Numbered from the stretch's first letter, positions 11,559 through 23,256 are shown. The stretch: 64,000 nt of DNA from Cordia subcordata (GCA_028554755.1 JAPTOF010000016.1:7663001-7727000); one strand, 5' to 3'. Translations and numbers: made by a program. The notes: generated by a model not told the origin, from the letters alone.

Positions 11559-13701
11559 ATGGGGCACCACACTTGCTGCAACCAGCAGAAGGTTAAGAGG
11601 GGTCTCTGGTCTCCTGAGGAAGATGAAAAACTTATCAAATACATCACCACTCATGGCTATGGCTGTTGGAGTGAAGTACCTGAGAAAGCTGGTTTGTTAT
11701 ATATTCACACACACACACACATATATGTATGTATGTATATATATACTTTAATTAACTAATGTGGCAACGTTTAGATAATGATAAAGTGTATAATTAACAT
11801 GCATGCATGCATGGTTAATGGTGAGTCTTTTGATAATAGTGGTCCGTGTTGTTTTGAAGGTGTTTTGATAATAGTGGTCCGTTTTGTTTTGAAGGGCTTC
11901 AAAGATGTGGTAAGAGTTGTCGCCTGAGATGGATTAACTACTTGAGGCCTGATATTAGGAGAGGAAGGTTCACTGACGAGGAGGAGAAATTGATCATCAG
12001 CCTTCATGGGGCTGTGGGAAACAGGTTAATTATATATCTTTTCTTGCACATATATATATATATATAACCACACACACACATTTATGTGCATGTGTGTGTG
12101 TTTTTCTGTGTGCGCAATGTGTGTGTGTGAGAAAAAGCTATTCGTACAAGATTCATTTTCAAGATTTTTCTCCTTTTTCAGAGAGGATAGATTCATTTTC
12201 AAGATTTTTCTCCTTTTTCAAAAAGGATCATTAGTGTTTACGTTCCTCGCTTGCTCTCTACTGATGGCTCGAACTCAAGATGAATGTATAGTTGTTTTCA
12301 TTTTTTTAAAGCTTTATTAGGCTTCCTAATTGCCATAAGAAAATGGAAGAAGAATTCATCAGATTGATGCCAAGAACATCGTCATGCTTATTTGTAGTCC
12401 AAGCTGATGTTACTTTTAAGCAAATTTGGTACTTAAGCTTCAAAATTAAGCATTTTAGAGCAACACAGATAGTAGTATTCATTAAGCTATGTATTTATGC
12501 ATAGACGCACTCGGACATTATACTAGCTCTAAGTGATTTCATTATCCAATTGGTTTATACAGGGGGTGTCATTTTCATTGTTGACGTATTATAGTATATT
12601 CAAGGCAATGTCAAAATTCCTTCCTTGCTGTCAGAAAAGAATTAATGTTCTCACCTGATGATACAGGTCTAGGAGCTATTAATTTAGATTCAAATGTTTT
12701 TGTAACATATAATATAACGCCCCTCTACATCAGTTTTTTGTGAAACTTATCATTTTTTAATAATAGCTTGTATTTACTATTACTATCATTAAGTGGTTAA
12801 ACATTTTGAGTAAGTTAATTATTAAGCGCAGTATAGTAACAAGCTAGTAGTTAAACTTAGATCGTTATGTATAACATGAAAAATGAGACCTCTAATATTA
12901 TATCCTAAATACTCGTGTCTATTTTTCAAGACCATTAATTGATACTGTCCTAACATGCATGAGAAAATGTGCAGATGGGCTCACATAGCAAGTCATTTGC
13001 CTGGTAGAACAGACAATGAGATAAAGAACTACTGGAACTCTTGGATAAGAAAGAAGCTCAGAAAGCCCTCCACAGCTTCAACAACAAGTACCACCACCAC
13101 ACCTAACATGGATCATCAAAGTTCCCAAATCTTTTACAGCTCTAACCACTTAAACTTCTTGAATCAAGACATGGCTGCAAAGGGTCATCAGCTTCAGGAC
13201 GCGATGTTTCCTTCAGCTAGCAGCAGCTCCATGTTCATGTTCGACGCTGGCTGTTCACTCGAAGGCCTCAGCAATGGCGCCGGCAACAATCATAATTTCC
13301 AAGAATCAGCAGCATCATCAAGCTCCGAGACTTGGCTGAACAGCCTGAACCATCATGTTCATACATTAGGTCCATCAGCTCCATTCACGAGCGGCATTGA
13401 TTCGAGTTATAATTTGCCACCACTTGAGAGCATAGAGAACATGGTGGCAACAGATGATCATCACCTGGTGCAGTCTTGTAATGATTTAAATGGAGAAGGG
13501 CATTTAATATCATCACTTGATTGCTTACAGAAACAAGAGATAAATGCATCATCATGGGTCGATTCATCACAGCAAAGCATGACCAACTATTTATTTTGGG
13601 ATGATCAATTGCAAGGTGAAGCAGTAGGTGAGGGAGGAGATTTTGTTGCACCAGCAAGCTCAAGCATGGGAATGATGCTTTCCTATCCATCGTCTCTATG
13701 A
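11559..13701 (+). CDS. MYB103: R2R3-MYB transcription factor, MYB103-like (secondary wall)
   Basis: Three exons: 11559-11691, 11895-12024 and 12975-13701, joined at GT-AG introns in the two conserved R2R3-MYB positions; 990 nt, 329 aa. The start [25 protein letters not shown] is the R2 opening of this subgroup. R2 spans about residues 14-61, and R3 about 67-112 with [16 protein letters not shown]. The variable C-terminus has Ser/Thr- and His/Asn-rich stretches, then [13 protein letters not shown], a LFWDD segment and a terminal YPSSL, which match the C-terminal pattern I recall for Arabidopsis MYB103 (At1g63910) rather than MYB80 (older name also MYB103) or MYB26. The protein is a nuclear DNA-binding activator in the NAC-MYB46 secondary-wall network and is needed for F5H expression and syringyl lignin in Arabidopsis. 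Intron 1 has a duplicated acceptor and intron 2 a 40-bp tandem duplication, both described separately. All catalytic-equivalent Trp and helix residues seem intact. Confidence 0.92.
11828..11896 (+). repeat. 35-bp tandem duplication including the intron 1 acceptor of MYB103
   Basis: Two copies with 35-base spacing and one mismatch. Copy 1 is 11828-11861 and copy 2 is 11863-11896; each contains TTTTGATAATAGTGGTCCG and ends in TTTTGAAGG. The inferred acceptor AG is in copy 2 (11893-11894). Copy 1 offers an equivalent AG at 11858-11859, and using it would add 35 nt and shift the frame. Confidence 0.85.
12149..12228 (+). repeat. 40-bp tandem duplication in MYB103 intron 2
   Basis: Copies at 12149-12188 and 12189-12228 share AGATTCATTTTCAAGATTTT and a pyrimidine run TTTCTCCTTTTTCA, differing by a few bases at the 3' end. 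The unit lies inside the 950-base second intron, next to TA- and TG-rich simple sequence at 12050-12130. Confidence 0.85.
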
Positions 13702-13761
13702 ATGGAAAAAAAAAACTCCTCCATTAATGGCGATGCTTTCTGACTGAAGATGCAATTTCAT

Positions 13762-13763
<2 letters not shown>

Positions 13764-13802
<39 letters not shown>
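13764..13802. repeat. (CT)n microsatellite in the MYB103 3' region
   Basis: About 19-20 CT units, 60 bases past the MYB103 stop codon and probably within its 3' UTR. Confidence 0.9.
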
Positions 13803-13806
<4 letters not shown>

Positions 13807-14009
13807 CTTCTCTCCTTTTGTGATTTTCTTCTATTTACGTGGTGGATTTTGCTTCGAGTGTGATCTTCTGAATCGAGAGATGTTGCAACAAGCATGCAAT
13901 TGATTTTGTTGGGTGTTCAATGATTGACAAATGGTATATATTATAATAACTTATGAATAAAACATCCTCTTTTTTTCTTTTTTTTTTTAACTTTAGTGAG
14001 AGGCTAAGT

Positions 14010-14350
14010 CGGTTATGTACAATTTAATTTAGGAGACGTAACACCTCTTCTATCATTCTCAAGTAAGATACTTACTGATCCAGAGCCTACTCCATCATAG
14101 AGAATGTAATAGGTTGCCATAGAATATAGTTCGTTAGCCAGTTAATGCACTTTTTTGTTTCACAATAGACATATTTGAACTTATTCTATTAATAATCCTG
14201 AAGCCTCCTCCTCAATCATGAACTGGAAGGGGCTATTAATTGGTGGGGATTAGTAATCAAATTACTAGTGCTTTTAGAATCAGTCTCATAATGACCAATT
14301 CTTGTATCTCCATTTTGATCGCCGATCGTAAACCTTCTCAAAGAATAAAC
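14010..14350 (-). pseudogene. LINE-derived RNase H-like (RVT_3) remnant
   Basis: Read on the minus strand, the frames give an AKAEMFIL segment, then EGLRSAIKMEIQELV, ETDSKSTSNLIT and a LANE-like piece in different frames. This order (A-E-x-x-L-x-x-G-L, I-E-x-D-S, then a D-x-L-A block) is the plant LINE C-terminal RNase H domain. It is broken by stops and frameshifts and is not functional. Confidence 0.55.
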
Positions 14351-14976
14351 ATCTCAGCCTTGCTGTTTGAGCCACATTGGACTTATTCTTATCTTCAAAC
14401 CACACGAGACTAATTTTTATCGAGTTAGAAGTGGAGAGGGAAAAACTCTCCCTACTTCCTATAATACCCTCCCTGCTTTCCAGAATTTGAACTTATGTAA
14501 TCCCCGCTTTCTGGAATTCAAACTTATGTTTTCTCATTACGTTACTTATACAGGTTATCATTTTATTTTTATCACTCAAATGGAATGTTTAGTTTGCCGA
14601 CTTAAAGAAGAAAGAAAAAATATATTAAAAAGTTCCCAAGTCAAACTTATTAAATAGAGGAGGTAATATTAGAGCATAAAAAGAGGGTGATGTTTAATTT
14701 TACTCTTATAATTTAAGCCCGTAATTTTAGTTTTCTTTACATAATTACGTCTCTAAACAATTTTTGGTCCATTTCCTTTCAAGTTAGGATCCTCTCCTAA
14801 AACCTATTTTGTTTATAATTTTCTAACTTAAAATCCCAATCATGTATTACATATATCAACAAATTTTCACCATTGATTTAAATATGATACTCCTACGTAC
14901 CAAAAATAATTTTCCATGCTTATTTTCTCACTCTCCTTTATTTAAATCAATGGTGAAGATCTATTTATATATAAAA

Positions 14977-15868
14977 CTAGTCAATTACCTGTGTGATACA
15001 CGTGAAAGCAAAATGTTATTTTATACGCATAACATTTTTCAAAAAATTAAGATAGTGGCATTATGTTAGAATATTTATCATTATTATTTCTAAATAGTTA
15101 CAAAAAAGATAGATTCAAATAATTGAATTATGTATATTTGAGTTAAATTACAAAACAAAAATATGAATAATTAAAGCATTTCGTAAAATGATTTACATTA
15201 AAATTACTAATGGAAAGCAGTATAGAAATGTGGAAGAAAATTAAAATAAGGAAAAGTATATTTGGACCTAATTAACTTGTCCTCAACCATTATAGTGATA
15301 ATTTGATATATTTGGAGAAATATTGTTATCACATATAATTTCATCAGAAGTTTCAAGTTTTTCATCAAAAGAAAACAGATTTCATACCTGTTAATTTAAG
15401 CAAAATGAATCACGCAATAGAAAAATAATATTGATACCCAATTTAATTGAAATGTAGGATCTGAATATAAAGAACATATGAATAAAAAAGACAATTTGTC
15501 GATATTAACCAAACTTCAAGTTACCATAAATAGTATCCTACAATAATGATATATTAAATAAATTGCATTAATTTTCAATTATAGTAATAGAAAAGAATTA
15601 AATAGGTCACGATTTGATAACAATCAAATTGAAGAGTTATATAGATATCTGCAACTGATCCAGATTGCATGTCATAATTTTGGGATGTAATATGTAAATA
15701 TTAAAATAAATTAGTAAATGAATGTAAATCTCGCTAAAATAAAACATGATTTTTATAATTAAACGTAATGTAAGAGAGCCACGTGGCAAAATGATGTTAA
15801 AAATGCTATTTGTGCAACACTTGTCATTATTATATTACAAAGGGTTTTTCTATATAATATAATATAGA
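14977..15868 (-). mobile_element. Short non-autonomous Helitron
   Basis: On the minus strand the element begins TCTATATTATATTATATAG (from 15868, preceded by A) and ends CTAG (14980-14977, followed by T): the TC...CTRR ends and A/T target of Helitrons. A hairpin-like segment, CACGTGTATCACACAGG, lies about 10 bases before the CTAG end. About 892 bases, AT-rich, non-coding. There is no target duplication, as expected. The same 3'-end layout recurs at 62365. Confidence 0.6.
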
Positions 15869-17651
15869 TACATAGTTAAGATTTTAAGTTAAAAGATTAA
15901 AATCAAATAAGAGTTAAGAGAGGATTCTTGTTAATTTATTTACTACATGACAGGTTCAGAGGTTCTTCTTTCTTTGAGGGTTAAAAAAACAAACCATTTG
16001 TATTATAAATCAATAGATGGAATACATAATGATATGTGGAATTATCAATTATGCATATTTTTGTGCCGTATGATAATACAAATAATATAATCACCTATGA
16101 TAAGAAAGCAAAGAAATTGCAAGTTTTAATTTGAACACTTCTTTCCATATCACTATTTAAAAAAAGGGAGTATTATTAAGATTTCAAGTTGAGTGGCCAT
16201 TTGGACAAGGACAGAAATTAAAAAGAAAATTTTAAAATGAGAATTGGTTAAGAAAAATATTTTACACACAATTAAAATAAAAGAAGTTTACCCAAAGTTA
16301 ATAAGCAAGAAAAATAAAAGAAGGAAATATTTGATAAAGCTCCACGCTTTTTGGCTTTCCCAAAGATAATTTCATCTTTTAAGGATCATAATGAAAAAGG
16401 CAAATTTAATGCTTGGCTACTTTTTCACATTTCAACCTGCAAGATTCATATATTTCCTTTCATGTGATGATGCATGCCATTCCATCTTTTCACCTCATCG
16501 AACTTCAAATTTTGCCAACTTAATTGATGTACAGGAATCAACAAGTCAATATAATTGTATTACTAATTTATTATTGTTAATGTTTTTTGATAACATTATA
16601 ATATTATAATTAATCCAAATGCACAATAAGTAATGCGCTTGTTAAGATAATAAATGAACACAAAAAACCTTTTCTATGAACAAACCCCTCTCTATTGAAA
16701 ACCTAAATTACTTCTCACTTGCACACGAGGGATAGAGTTAAGATAATAAACCAATATAATTACGAATCTTTTTCTATGAGTTTAAGATTTTAAATGTGGT
16801 GATCATCATTTAATATTTAATGGGAGACAAACAACTGACAAGAAGTAAGGTACGCTTTACGTGTTATAGAAATACTATTATATATGTACGTTTCTTTAAG
16901 AAAGTTAAAGTTATTCTGAACTTTGTTACAAGCGGAACCAAGGATAATTCTAGATGAAATTTACTAGCTTCATCTTTGTTTATCACTTCATAAATTGTTG
17001 ATTCAATTATAATGAATGATGTGGATAGTTCACAATTGTTAAATTACGACTGTAACATTGTGATATTATAAGAAGATTCTTCCCCCTTTTCTTACTTGAT
17101 AATCGATTCGTTACCGGCTTAATTTAATGGTCGAACTCGACAGAAGAAAAAAGCACTTCCATCATGATGGTGAAATTTCCTGTTGTATGCCAAAATAGTG
17201 AGCCAAAAATATGCTTTTGAAAAGGCTTTGTTGCCATATTTACGTTTAAAGTTGAAGGCTAGTGCAAATCAATTATGCTTTTGCAACCATTATTTGTATA
17301 CCATCAAATCCTGAGTCAATTCTGCAGGGCCACATTGTTATGATTGTCATTATCATTTATGATTTTAGCAATGCAACTAGTCTGACCAAATCTTTACCTA
17401 ACTCCACTTAATTGTTCGTGGCATACCATTATTTCTACATATCACACATACAGTTTAATTATTTCATGCTTTGATTTGATCTTTTTCCATTTTTGATTGT
17501 TTGATTATCTTCTTTTCTAGTATATTGCCTACTAAAAGGATAGGAATGTTGTTATCTATCTCACTATTAAAATGATCGGCATGCTGGCTTGAGCAATCTT
17601 CCAAAGTTTTAATTTTTTTCTTTAGTGACCATTTTGCCGAGGCTATATTCA
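15869..17651. other. Intergenic, no gene recognised
   Basis: AT-rich and non-coding as far as I can see. The 72-codon frame at 16391-16609 has no recognisable domain and ends in hydrophobic low-complexity sequence. Confidence 0.4.
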
Positions 17652-17896
17652 GGACATGTTTAAATTAGTTCTTTTTTCAGGGGAAAAAAAAAACTTTTTC
17701 CTAAGAAAAGATACATTATTTTTGCAATAATTATTTGGTTTGACTTACAAAAAAGTTGAAACTCTAAAAAAAGAAAAGCTCAAATATAGTTTTTTTTGAA
17801 GTCAGAATGTTTAGTTTCTTAAAAAAAAAATTTTTTAGAAGTTGGAAAAAAAGACTTTTAAGAAAAAAAAAAAAAAAAGCCAATTCAAATGAGCCC
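17652..17896. mobile_element. PIF/Harbinger-type MITE, copy B (decayed)
   Basis: Carries the same ordered motifs as copy A: GATACATTATTTTTGCAATAATTATTTGG, an AAAGTTGAAACTC segment, TCAGAATGTTTAG, long A runs and a terminal CAAATGAGCCC. The end GGACATGTTTAAATT is degraded and no clear target duplication remains. Confidence 0.55.
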
Positions 17897-18067
17897 TTGA
17901 GTTGCATCCACTGACATTACTATAACAATATAGAAAAAATTCAATAGTGGTAAATTGAAATTATATTATTATAATTAACGCATCATTAGTTTATTGGTAT
18001 TGAATCTTTCTAGTAAAGTTACAATGTTATGATGAGATTCAATCATGGTAATGTTATCCTACTCGTC

Positions 18068-18240
18068 TCACTTGTATGCTATGATTTAATGGCGGAGTTA
18101 GAATTTTTTTTTTTTTTGCCAGAGTTAATACTAAATTAACAAACAAAATTTTAAAAAAAGATAAAAGAACTATTATACTAATATATTATAATTAAACCGC
18201 GAAGATTTAGTCATGGACTAAAGTTTTATTTAAGAAAAAA
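18068..18240. repeat. Retroelement relic with ATGGCGGAG motif
   Basis: Begins AATGGCGGAGTTAGAATTTT and continues non-coding. Related GGCGGA...GGGG relics occur at 19215-19410 (reverse orientation), 41240-41390 and 50065-50131. Identity uncertain. Confidence 0.25.
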
Positions 18241-18286
18241 AAAAGGCCCATCATTTTGAGGAATAAGGAGTAATTTAAGTGGTTAA

Positions 18287-18515
18287 GGGCTGTTCGATTG
18301 GAATTTTCTTTTGGAAAAAGCACTTCTTTCTTAAAAAAGGATACATTATTTTTGTACTACTTATTTGGCTTAACTTTTGAAAGAGTTAAAACTCATAAGA
18401 AAATTTAAATACAACTTTTTAAACAAAAGTTAAGAATTTTCAACTTATCAACAAAGTACTTTTCTTTTGTTAAAAAAAAAAAGTACTTTTAGAAGAATCC
18501 TATCCAAAAAAGCCC
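18287..18515. mobile_element. PIF/Harbinger-type MITE, copy C
   Basis: A 229-bp element flanked by TAA at 18284-18286 and 18516-18518. Ends GGGCTGTTCGATTGGAATT and ...CCAAAAAAGCCC; the interior shows the family motifs (GGATACATTATTTTTG, TTATTTGGCTTAACTTTTG, GAATTTTCAACTTATC). Confidence 0.75.
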
Positions 18516-18532
18516 TAAAACTACTTCCCTAA

Positions 18533-19197
18533 GGTGGTGATTGGTATATAGGAATAGAGTGGAAATGAAATGCCATTCTTAACTCTTTTTTAAATCTCAT
18601 GATCGGTATGAGGTAATGAACTAGGTAATGTTAATTCCGACGGAATCCCATCCCCACAAATATGGGAATAGCCATTCCTTAGTAAACACATGGGAATGAG
18701 CCATTCCTATGTTCGTGGAAATGAGATTTTTCATTAATAGACTAAAAATATTGTTTTATATCAAAAATAAAAATAAAAATTTTGAAAAATATAAAATAAA
18801 ATTAAAAATAAAAAAAATTTAAAAAAACAAAATAATTAAAATAGAAAATAAATATAAAAATAAAAAAGATAATAAAAATAGAAATGGAAAATAAAAATTA
18901 AAAATAAAATATAACCATAAAAATAAAAATTAAATATATAAATAAATGGGAAATAAAAATAAAAATAGAAATGGAAAATGGAAAATAAAAATTAGAACAA
19001 ATTTAGAATAGAAAATAGAAAACAAAAATAATAGAAAATAAAAATAAAAAACAATAATTTTATAATAAAATATAAGAAATAAAAATAAATCTATACATTC
19101 ATCTTTACTATCATTTTTAAAGTATACCAAATATGGTATATTCATTTTCAAACTCATTTCATTCCTGTCAAAATCATTCCTTTATATCAATCACTAC
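18533..19197. mobile_element. Non-autonomous TIR element with A-rich core
   Basis: The left end GGTGGTGATTGGTATATAGG and the reverse complement of the right end GTAGTGATTGATATAAAGG are similar and lie next to TAA/TTA. The core, about 18750-19075, is a degenerate AAAATAAAAAT array that gives a spurious Phe-rich reverse frame. Direct neighbour of MITE copy C. Confidence 0.5.
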
Positions 19198-20313
19198 TTA
19201 AGAGTAATAACATGGGTTTGAATATCACAAGAGGCTAGGATCAGGTTAAAAGTGGAGGTAAAAAAAAAAGAAGGTTCAACTAAAATATCTAATGGAGATC
19301 AATTAAAAAAGAAAAAAAAAACCCCTCATACACTAATTACTAAAAATAAGAGGGTCAATTGACCCCATTCTTATGAATCCATCCGCCAGTGGCTGAGAAG
19401 GCTCGGAGGAGAACCTGACAACACCATCTCCATGCTACGTATATTCTAATGTGAAAAACTACTATCGTGAATTTGCACACGCATAAAAGATTATAGCACA
19501 AAATGGGTTTCCATTCTGGTGGTTTTATATACGTCTGTTTTGACTTGAATAAATATTCCAACGAAATTTTAGTTATGTTATAGAAAAAAGAGAATTCTTG
19601 CATTTTTGCCATCCTGTTATTATTTTTCAGCCCATTTTCAAAATACTTCAATTGGTGTAGGCAAGAAATATATGCGGTTACGAAGTTCACATCAAAATTA
19701 ATTATTTGGGAGATAATCCCATAAGGAGTCAAACCCTCTTCTGAATTCCAGTTGTAATTAAATATTCCATATAATCATAATGCTTGCTCTACAACATTAA
19801 CACTATGAATCATATTATGTGACTTAATTAAATATACTTCCTCCCGATATGGGACTGCACAAGTTATTTTATGATACTCTGTCGTTACTTGACCATTTTA
19901 TATTTATTCATACATCAAAAAGTAATATCTCGTTGTAGAAAAACAACAAAGAGAAAAAAAATAAAGTTTTCGAACTCTATCCATCAAATGGTCCTACTAT
20001 AATGTCAAAATAAATTGACAATCATATGTGAACATGATATAGCCAATAATTCAGCATTCACAAGATCCAACAATTCAAGTATCTCATTCCTTACTGCAGA
20101 AAGAACAGAGCAAGCTTGCTTAATGGAGTTGCCAGGAAATTTCAGATCTTAAACCTTTCAACATCTGAGATTAAATCAGCAATTAATTAAGCAAGCTTAA
20201 TCATTCACAGATCGAATCAAGTATTCTTTTAATATATCAAATCCAAAAATAGAACTGTTTTACTTGCTTTCAGGTCGAAGAGATTTCAGAGTACTAATGA
20301 TCATACATATTTC
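19198..20313. other. Intergenic, 3' side of the polygalacturonase gene
   Basis: No supported gene. The 125-codon minus frame at 19355-19732 has no domain I recognise. At about 19355-19410 the minus strand carries ACTGGCGGATGGATT and the palindrome GGGGTCAATTGACCC, which looks like retroelement debris. Confidence 0.35.
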
Positions 20314-23256
20314 TCACGAGTATTCCCTTCTATAATAAGAGCATGACTGTACTTCTATGTTATCAATTGGTAGGCTCTCTGCTGGGAAATTACAAGGCGA
20401 AACATACTCTGATCCCTGGTCTGGTAACAGATCACAAGGCTGAGGAGTCACACTGCTCGAAACCCCGGAGATGTTTGTGCAGTTCCATTGAACCTTCTTC
20501 GCCTTCTTCGCCAACTCAATGGTCACATTCGATATGCAAATTCCAGTAAAAGGATCCCCCGAGATCCCCTCCAATCTACCTGCCATGGTGACATTCTCGG
20601 CCGTCATGTCCCGAAAATTGATATTCTCGATCACTGGAAGCGCATTGGGATCATAGTTATTATCAGGATGAGAACCATAGTCTCCTGCCATCCAGAGCAC
20701 ATATTTCATGGTTTTCATTATTACGCCCCGAACGTATATGTCCTTGACATATGCTCCTCTCCCAACTGCAGTCTTGATCCTCACGGCCGATTCGGTGTTT
20801 ATCCCCAGGATATCTTCAGCCCGGACATCCTGGATGCCTCCAGACATCTCGCTGCCCAGGGCGATCATGGCGCTGAATGGAGAGATGCAGGTGAGCCGTC
20901 TGATAACAAGCTGCTTGGTTGGCATCCCAAAAGCGATTCCATACTCATCCCAGCCACTTTTAACAGCAATGCAATCATCTCCAGAGACAATGTAGCAGTC
21001 CTCAATCCGGATATTTGTGCAAGAGTCTGAAGATTATTTGGACAGAAAAATGATATCGGCAAAAACTTTTGCTTGATATTCTCTACCAGGACACATATTT
21101 AGCTACAAACTTTACCTGGATTGATCCCATCAGTGTTTGGGGATGTGACAGGTGCAATAATTGTTATGCCTTGGATAATAATATTGCTGTATTACAGAGG
21201 AGAAATTAATCTGTCTGCTTCAACTTACGCCCTTCAATAAGTTTACAAATGAAACCAAAAATCAAAACACTGCAACTTCAGACCAGTCAAATTTACCTGC
21301 TGTATACAGGATGAACATTCCATGATGGGGAGTTGATCAATGTAAGATTAGAAATTTGGATATTTTCGGAGTACATTATTTCAATTAGGTAAGGCCGCGT
21401 ATAATTCAATTCTTTCTTGTGGAACTTGTCCCACCAGAGAGCTCCTTGGCCATCAACAGTGCCATTAGCCCCTGAAAATCAAATACAAGTTGTATCAGGA
21501 ACCATTGTGACTTTTGCTACATTTTGATACCACTGGTTCAATTCAGTCACTGTTTGGTACCTGTTATTACTACATCAGTAAGGTCGATCCCAAATATAAG
21601 GCTAATGAATCTTCCACCCTCCGTGTCGCGTCCTCGGCCATATGACGGCAGGGGTTCAATCACAGGCCACTCGTTTTCATCCTAAAGAGCAAGAGTGAAC
21701 ATAAATTGTCAACTGTGCCTGCTTAATCTGTTTCATGTGTATATACATCACTATCACAACACAAATTATTCTGATATCATTCAGAAATCAGTCCTTCAAC
21801 AGTTGAATCTTTTCAACAGAAATTGAGAACTTCAATGCAATTGGACATCAAAAGAGATTCAAGAAGCTCTAGAGCTACATGACCAAAGGTCTGATAACAG
21901 GATAGGCTTCACTCTCTTCTTGAAGAATCTTTTTTTCTTTTTTTTTTTTAAGTACTACTTATTAAATTATGTAGAAATCTATATTGGGTCACAATCTGTA
22001 AAACAGAACAGAATCATTGAAGGTTGTACAAGGGACAAATCTTGATTCACATGATCACCGCTTACAGATTCCAAAAGGGGTTGCCACATATTCTGTGCGT
22101 CTTGTTCTTATGTCGTTGCTTCTAGCAGTTATTTTATTTTATTTGTAACTGCTGGAACCAACAGCCACTTGTTTTAGATAACTGCATTACTCATCACATG
22201 AAGTTTCCACTTTTTGGAATATTGTATTTAGATAAGTACATTACTCATCACATGAAAGTTCACTTTTTGGAACATTGTATTATGGTATGCCACCATATTG
22301 AGCCTAATCTATTTGACTAAAATGCTTAAATTCAAAATGACAATAGTAGTAAATCTAAGCCATTATAAAGTGCACGTGAATCTAACAAAAACCCAATGTG
22401 GGATGGGGCATTACAACCTTTGTCATCGCTTAAGCCAGTTGATTAGATTCAATGTGGTGACAGGCCAGTAATTGAGCTAGGTTGGTTACAAGGGGCAAAC
22501 CTGAGAGGCAAGAAGAACAGCATCCTTGTCAAGATAGAGTGTGAAATGGCTTGTGAGATTGAAGCTTCCTGTTAACCATTTTCCAGGAGGCACATAGAGC
22601 AGGGATCCACCGTAGTTTTCGTACTGTCTCAGATGATCGATGGCTACTTGAAAAGCTTTGGTGTTTGATGTTGTTCCATCACCAACGCCTCCAAAATCAG
22701 TTATGGACGCACTATGACCTCTGCAGTTTATAGCAGAGTACTCAATGTTCTCCCAGAGATGATGCTTTCGGCCATTAACGTTTCTTCCACTCGCCAGAAA
22801 CACAGAAACAACAGCAACCAATACGATATGAATTGCCTACAAGAAAGAGATGATTTGAAAAAAGAAACACAACCCAAAATGAGCAAAATGAGAAAAACCA
22901 TATTAACAACAAAATCAAATCAGACTCCTGTCCCACGTAGCGGATTGATTATACGGTAGCCTCAACGACGAGAAAAGGCCTGTCTGGATTGGTTTCTTTA
23001 TTAAGGAAGAACACTTTCTTTTCTAAAAAAAGAACATTCTTTTGCGATAATTATTTGGCTCGGCTTTTAGGAAAGTTGAAATTCTTTAAAAAAAAAAAAA
23101 CTCAAATATAATTTTTCTTAAAAATTAAAATTTTCAATTTTTTCAAAACACAAATTTTTCAAAATTGTTAAAAAAGTACTTTAAAAAAAAAGTCTATTCA
23201 AACGAGTCAAATGACTTTACCTTTGTTCTTCTTATAAGGCTTCTTGGTAACTCCAT
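20314..23256 (-). CDS. GH28 polygalacturonase-like protein (pectin lyase fold)
   Basis: Six exons on the minus strand: 23256-23221, 22836-22501, 21681-21561, 21471-21297, 21186-21116, 21026-20314, all with GT-AG introns and a consistent frame; 1452 nt, 483 aa. Exon 1 encodes MELPRSLIRRTK and exon 2 starts with a hydrophobic stretch (AIHIVLVAVVSVFLASG, residues 13-29), a signal peptide or membrane anchor, so the product enters the secretory pathway. Motifs: DFGGVGDG near 59-66; NTDG at 240-243; SGDDC at 261-265; RIK at 329-331. The second conserved block is CISPFSAMIALGSEMSGG and has no GHG histidine, as in one plant GH28 subclade. The catalytic Asp residues (D242, D263, D264) are kept. Expected substrate is wall pectin, but activity of this subclade is poorly known. 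A MITE sits in intron 1. The ATG is chosen because it gives the basic-hydrophobic N-terminus of the family; exon 1 is short, so it is the least certain part. Confidence 0.9.
22977..23208. mobile_element. PIF/Harbinger-type MITE, copy D, in intron 1 of the polygalacturonase gene
   Basis: Starts GGCCTGTCTGGATTGG and contains AACATTCTTTTGCGATAATTATTTGGCTC-like sequence, AAAGTTGAAATTC, AATTTTCAA, a TTAAAAAAGTACTTT block and ends near CTATTCAAACGAGTC, matching copies A, C and E. It occupies most of the 384-base intron (22837-23220) and ends about 12 bases from the 5' splice site. Confidence 0.65.

Noticed and set aside
12084..12320. Open frame of 78 codons on the plus strand
   Set aside because: It lies inside MYB103 intron 2 and is made by TG repeats and the 40-bp duplication.
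13385..13690. 101-codon minus-strand frame opposite MYB103 exon 3
   Set aside because: Antisense shadow of the serine- and glutamine-rich MYB C-terminus.
20343..21030. Plus-strand frames opposite polygalacturonase exon 6 (up to 180 codons)
   Set aside because: Antisense shadows of a GC-rich exon; no family resemblance and no codon signal of their own.
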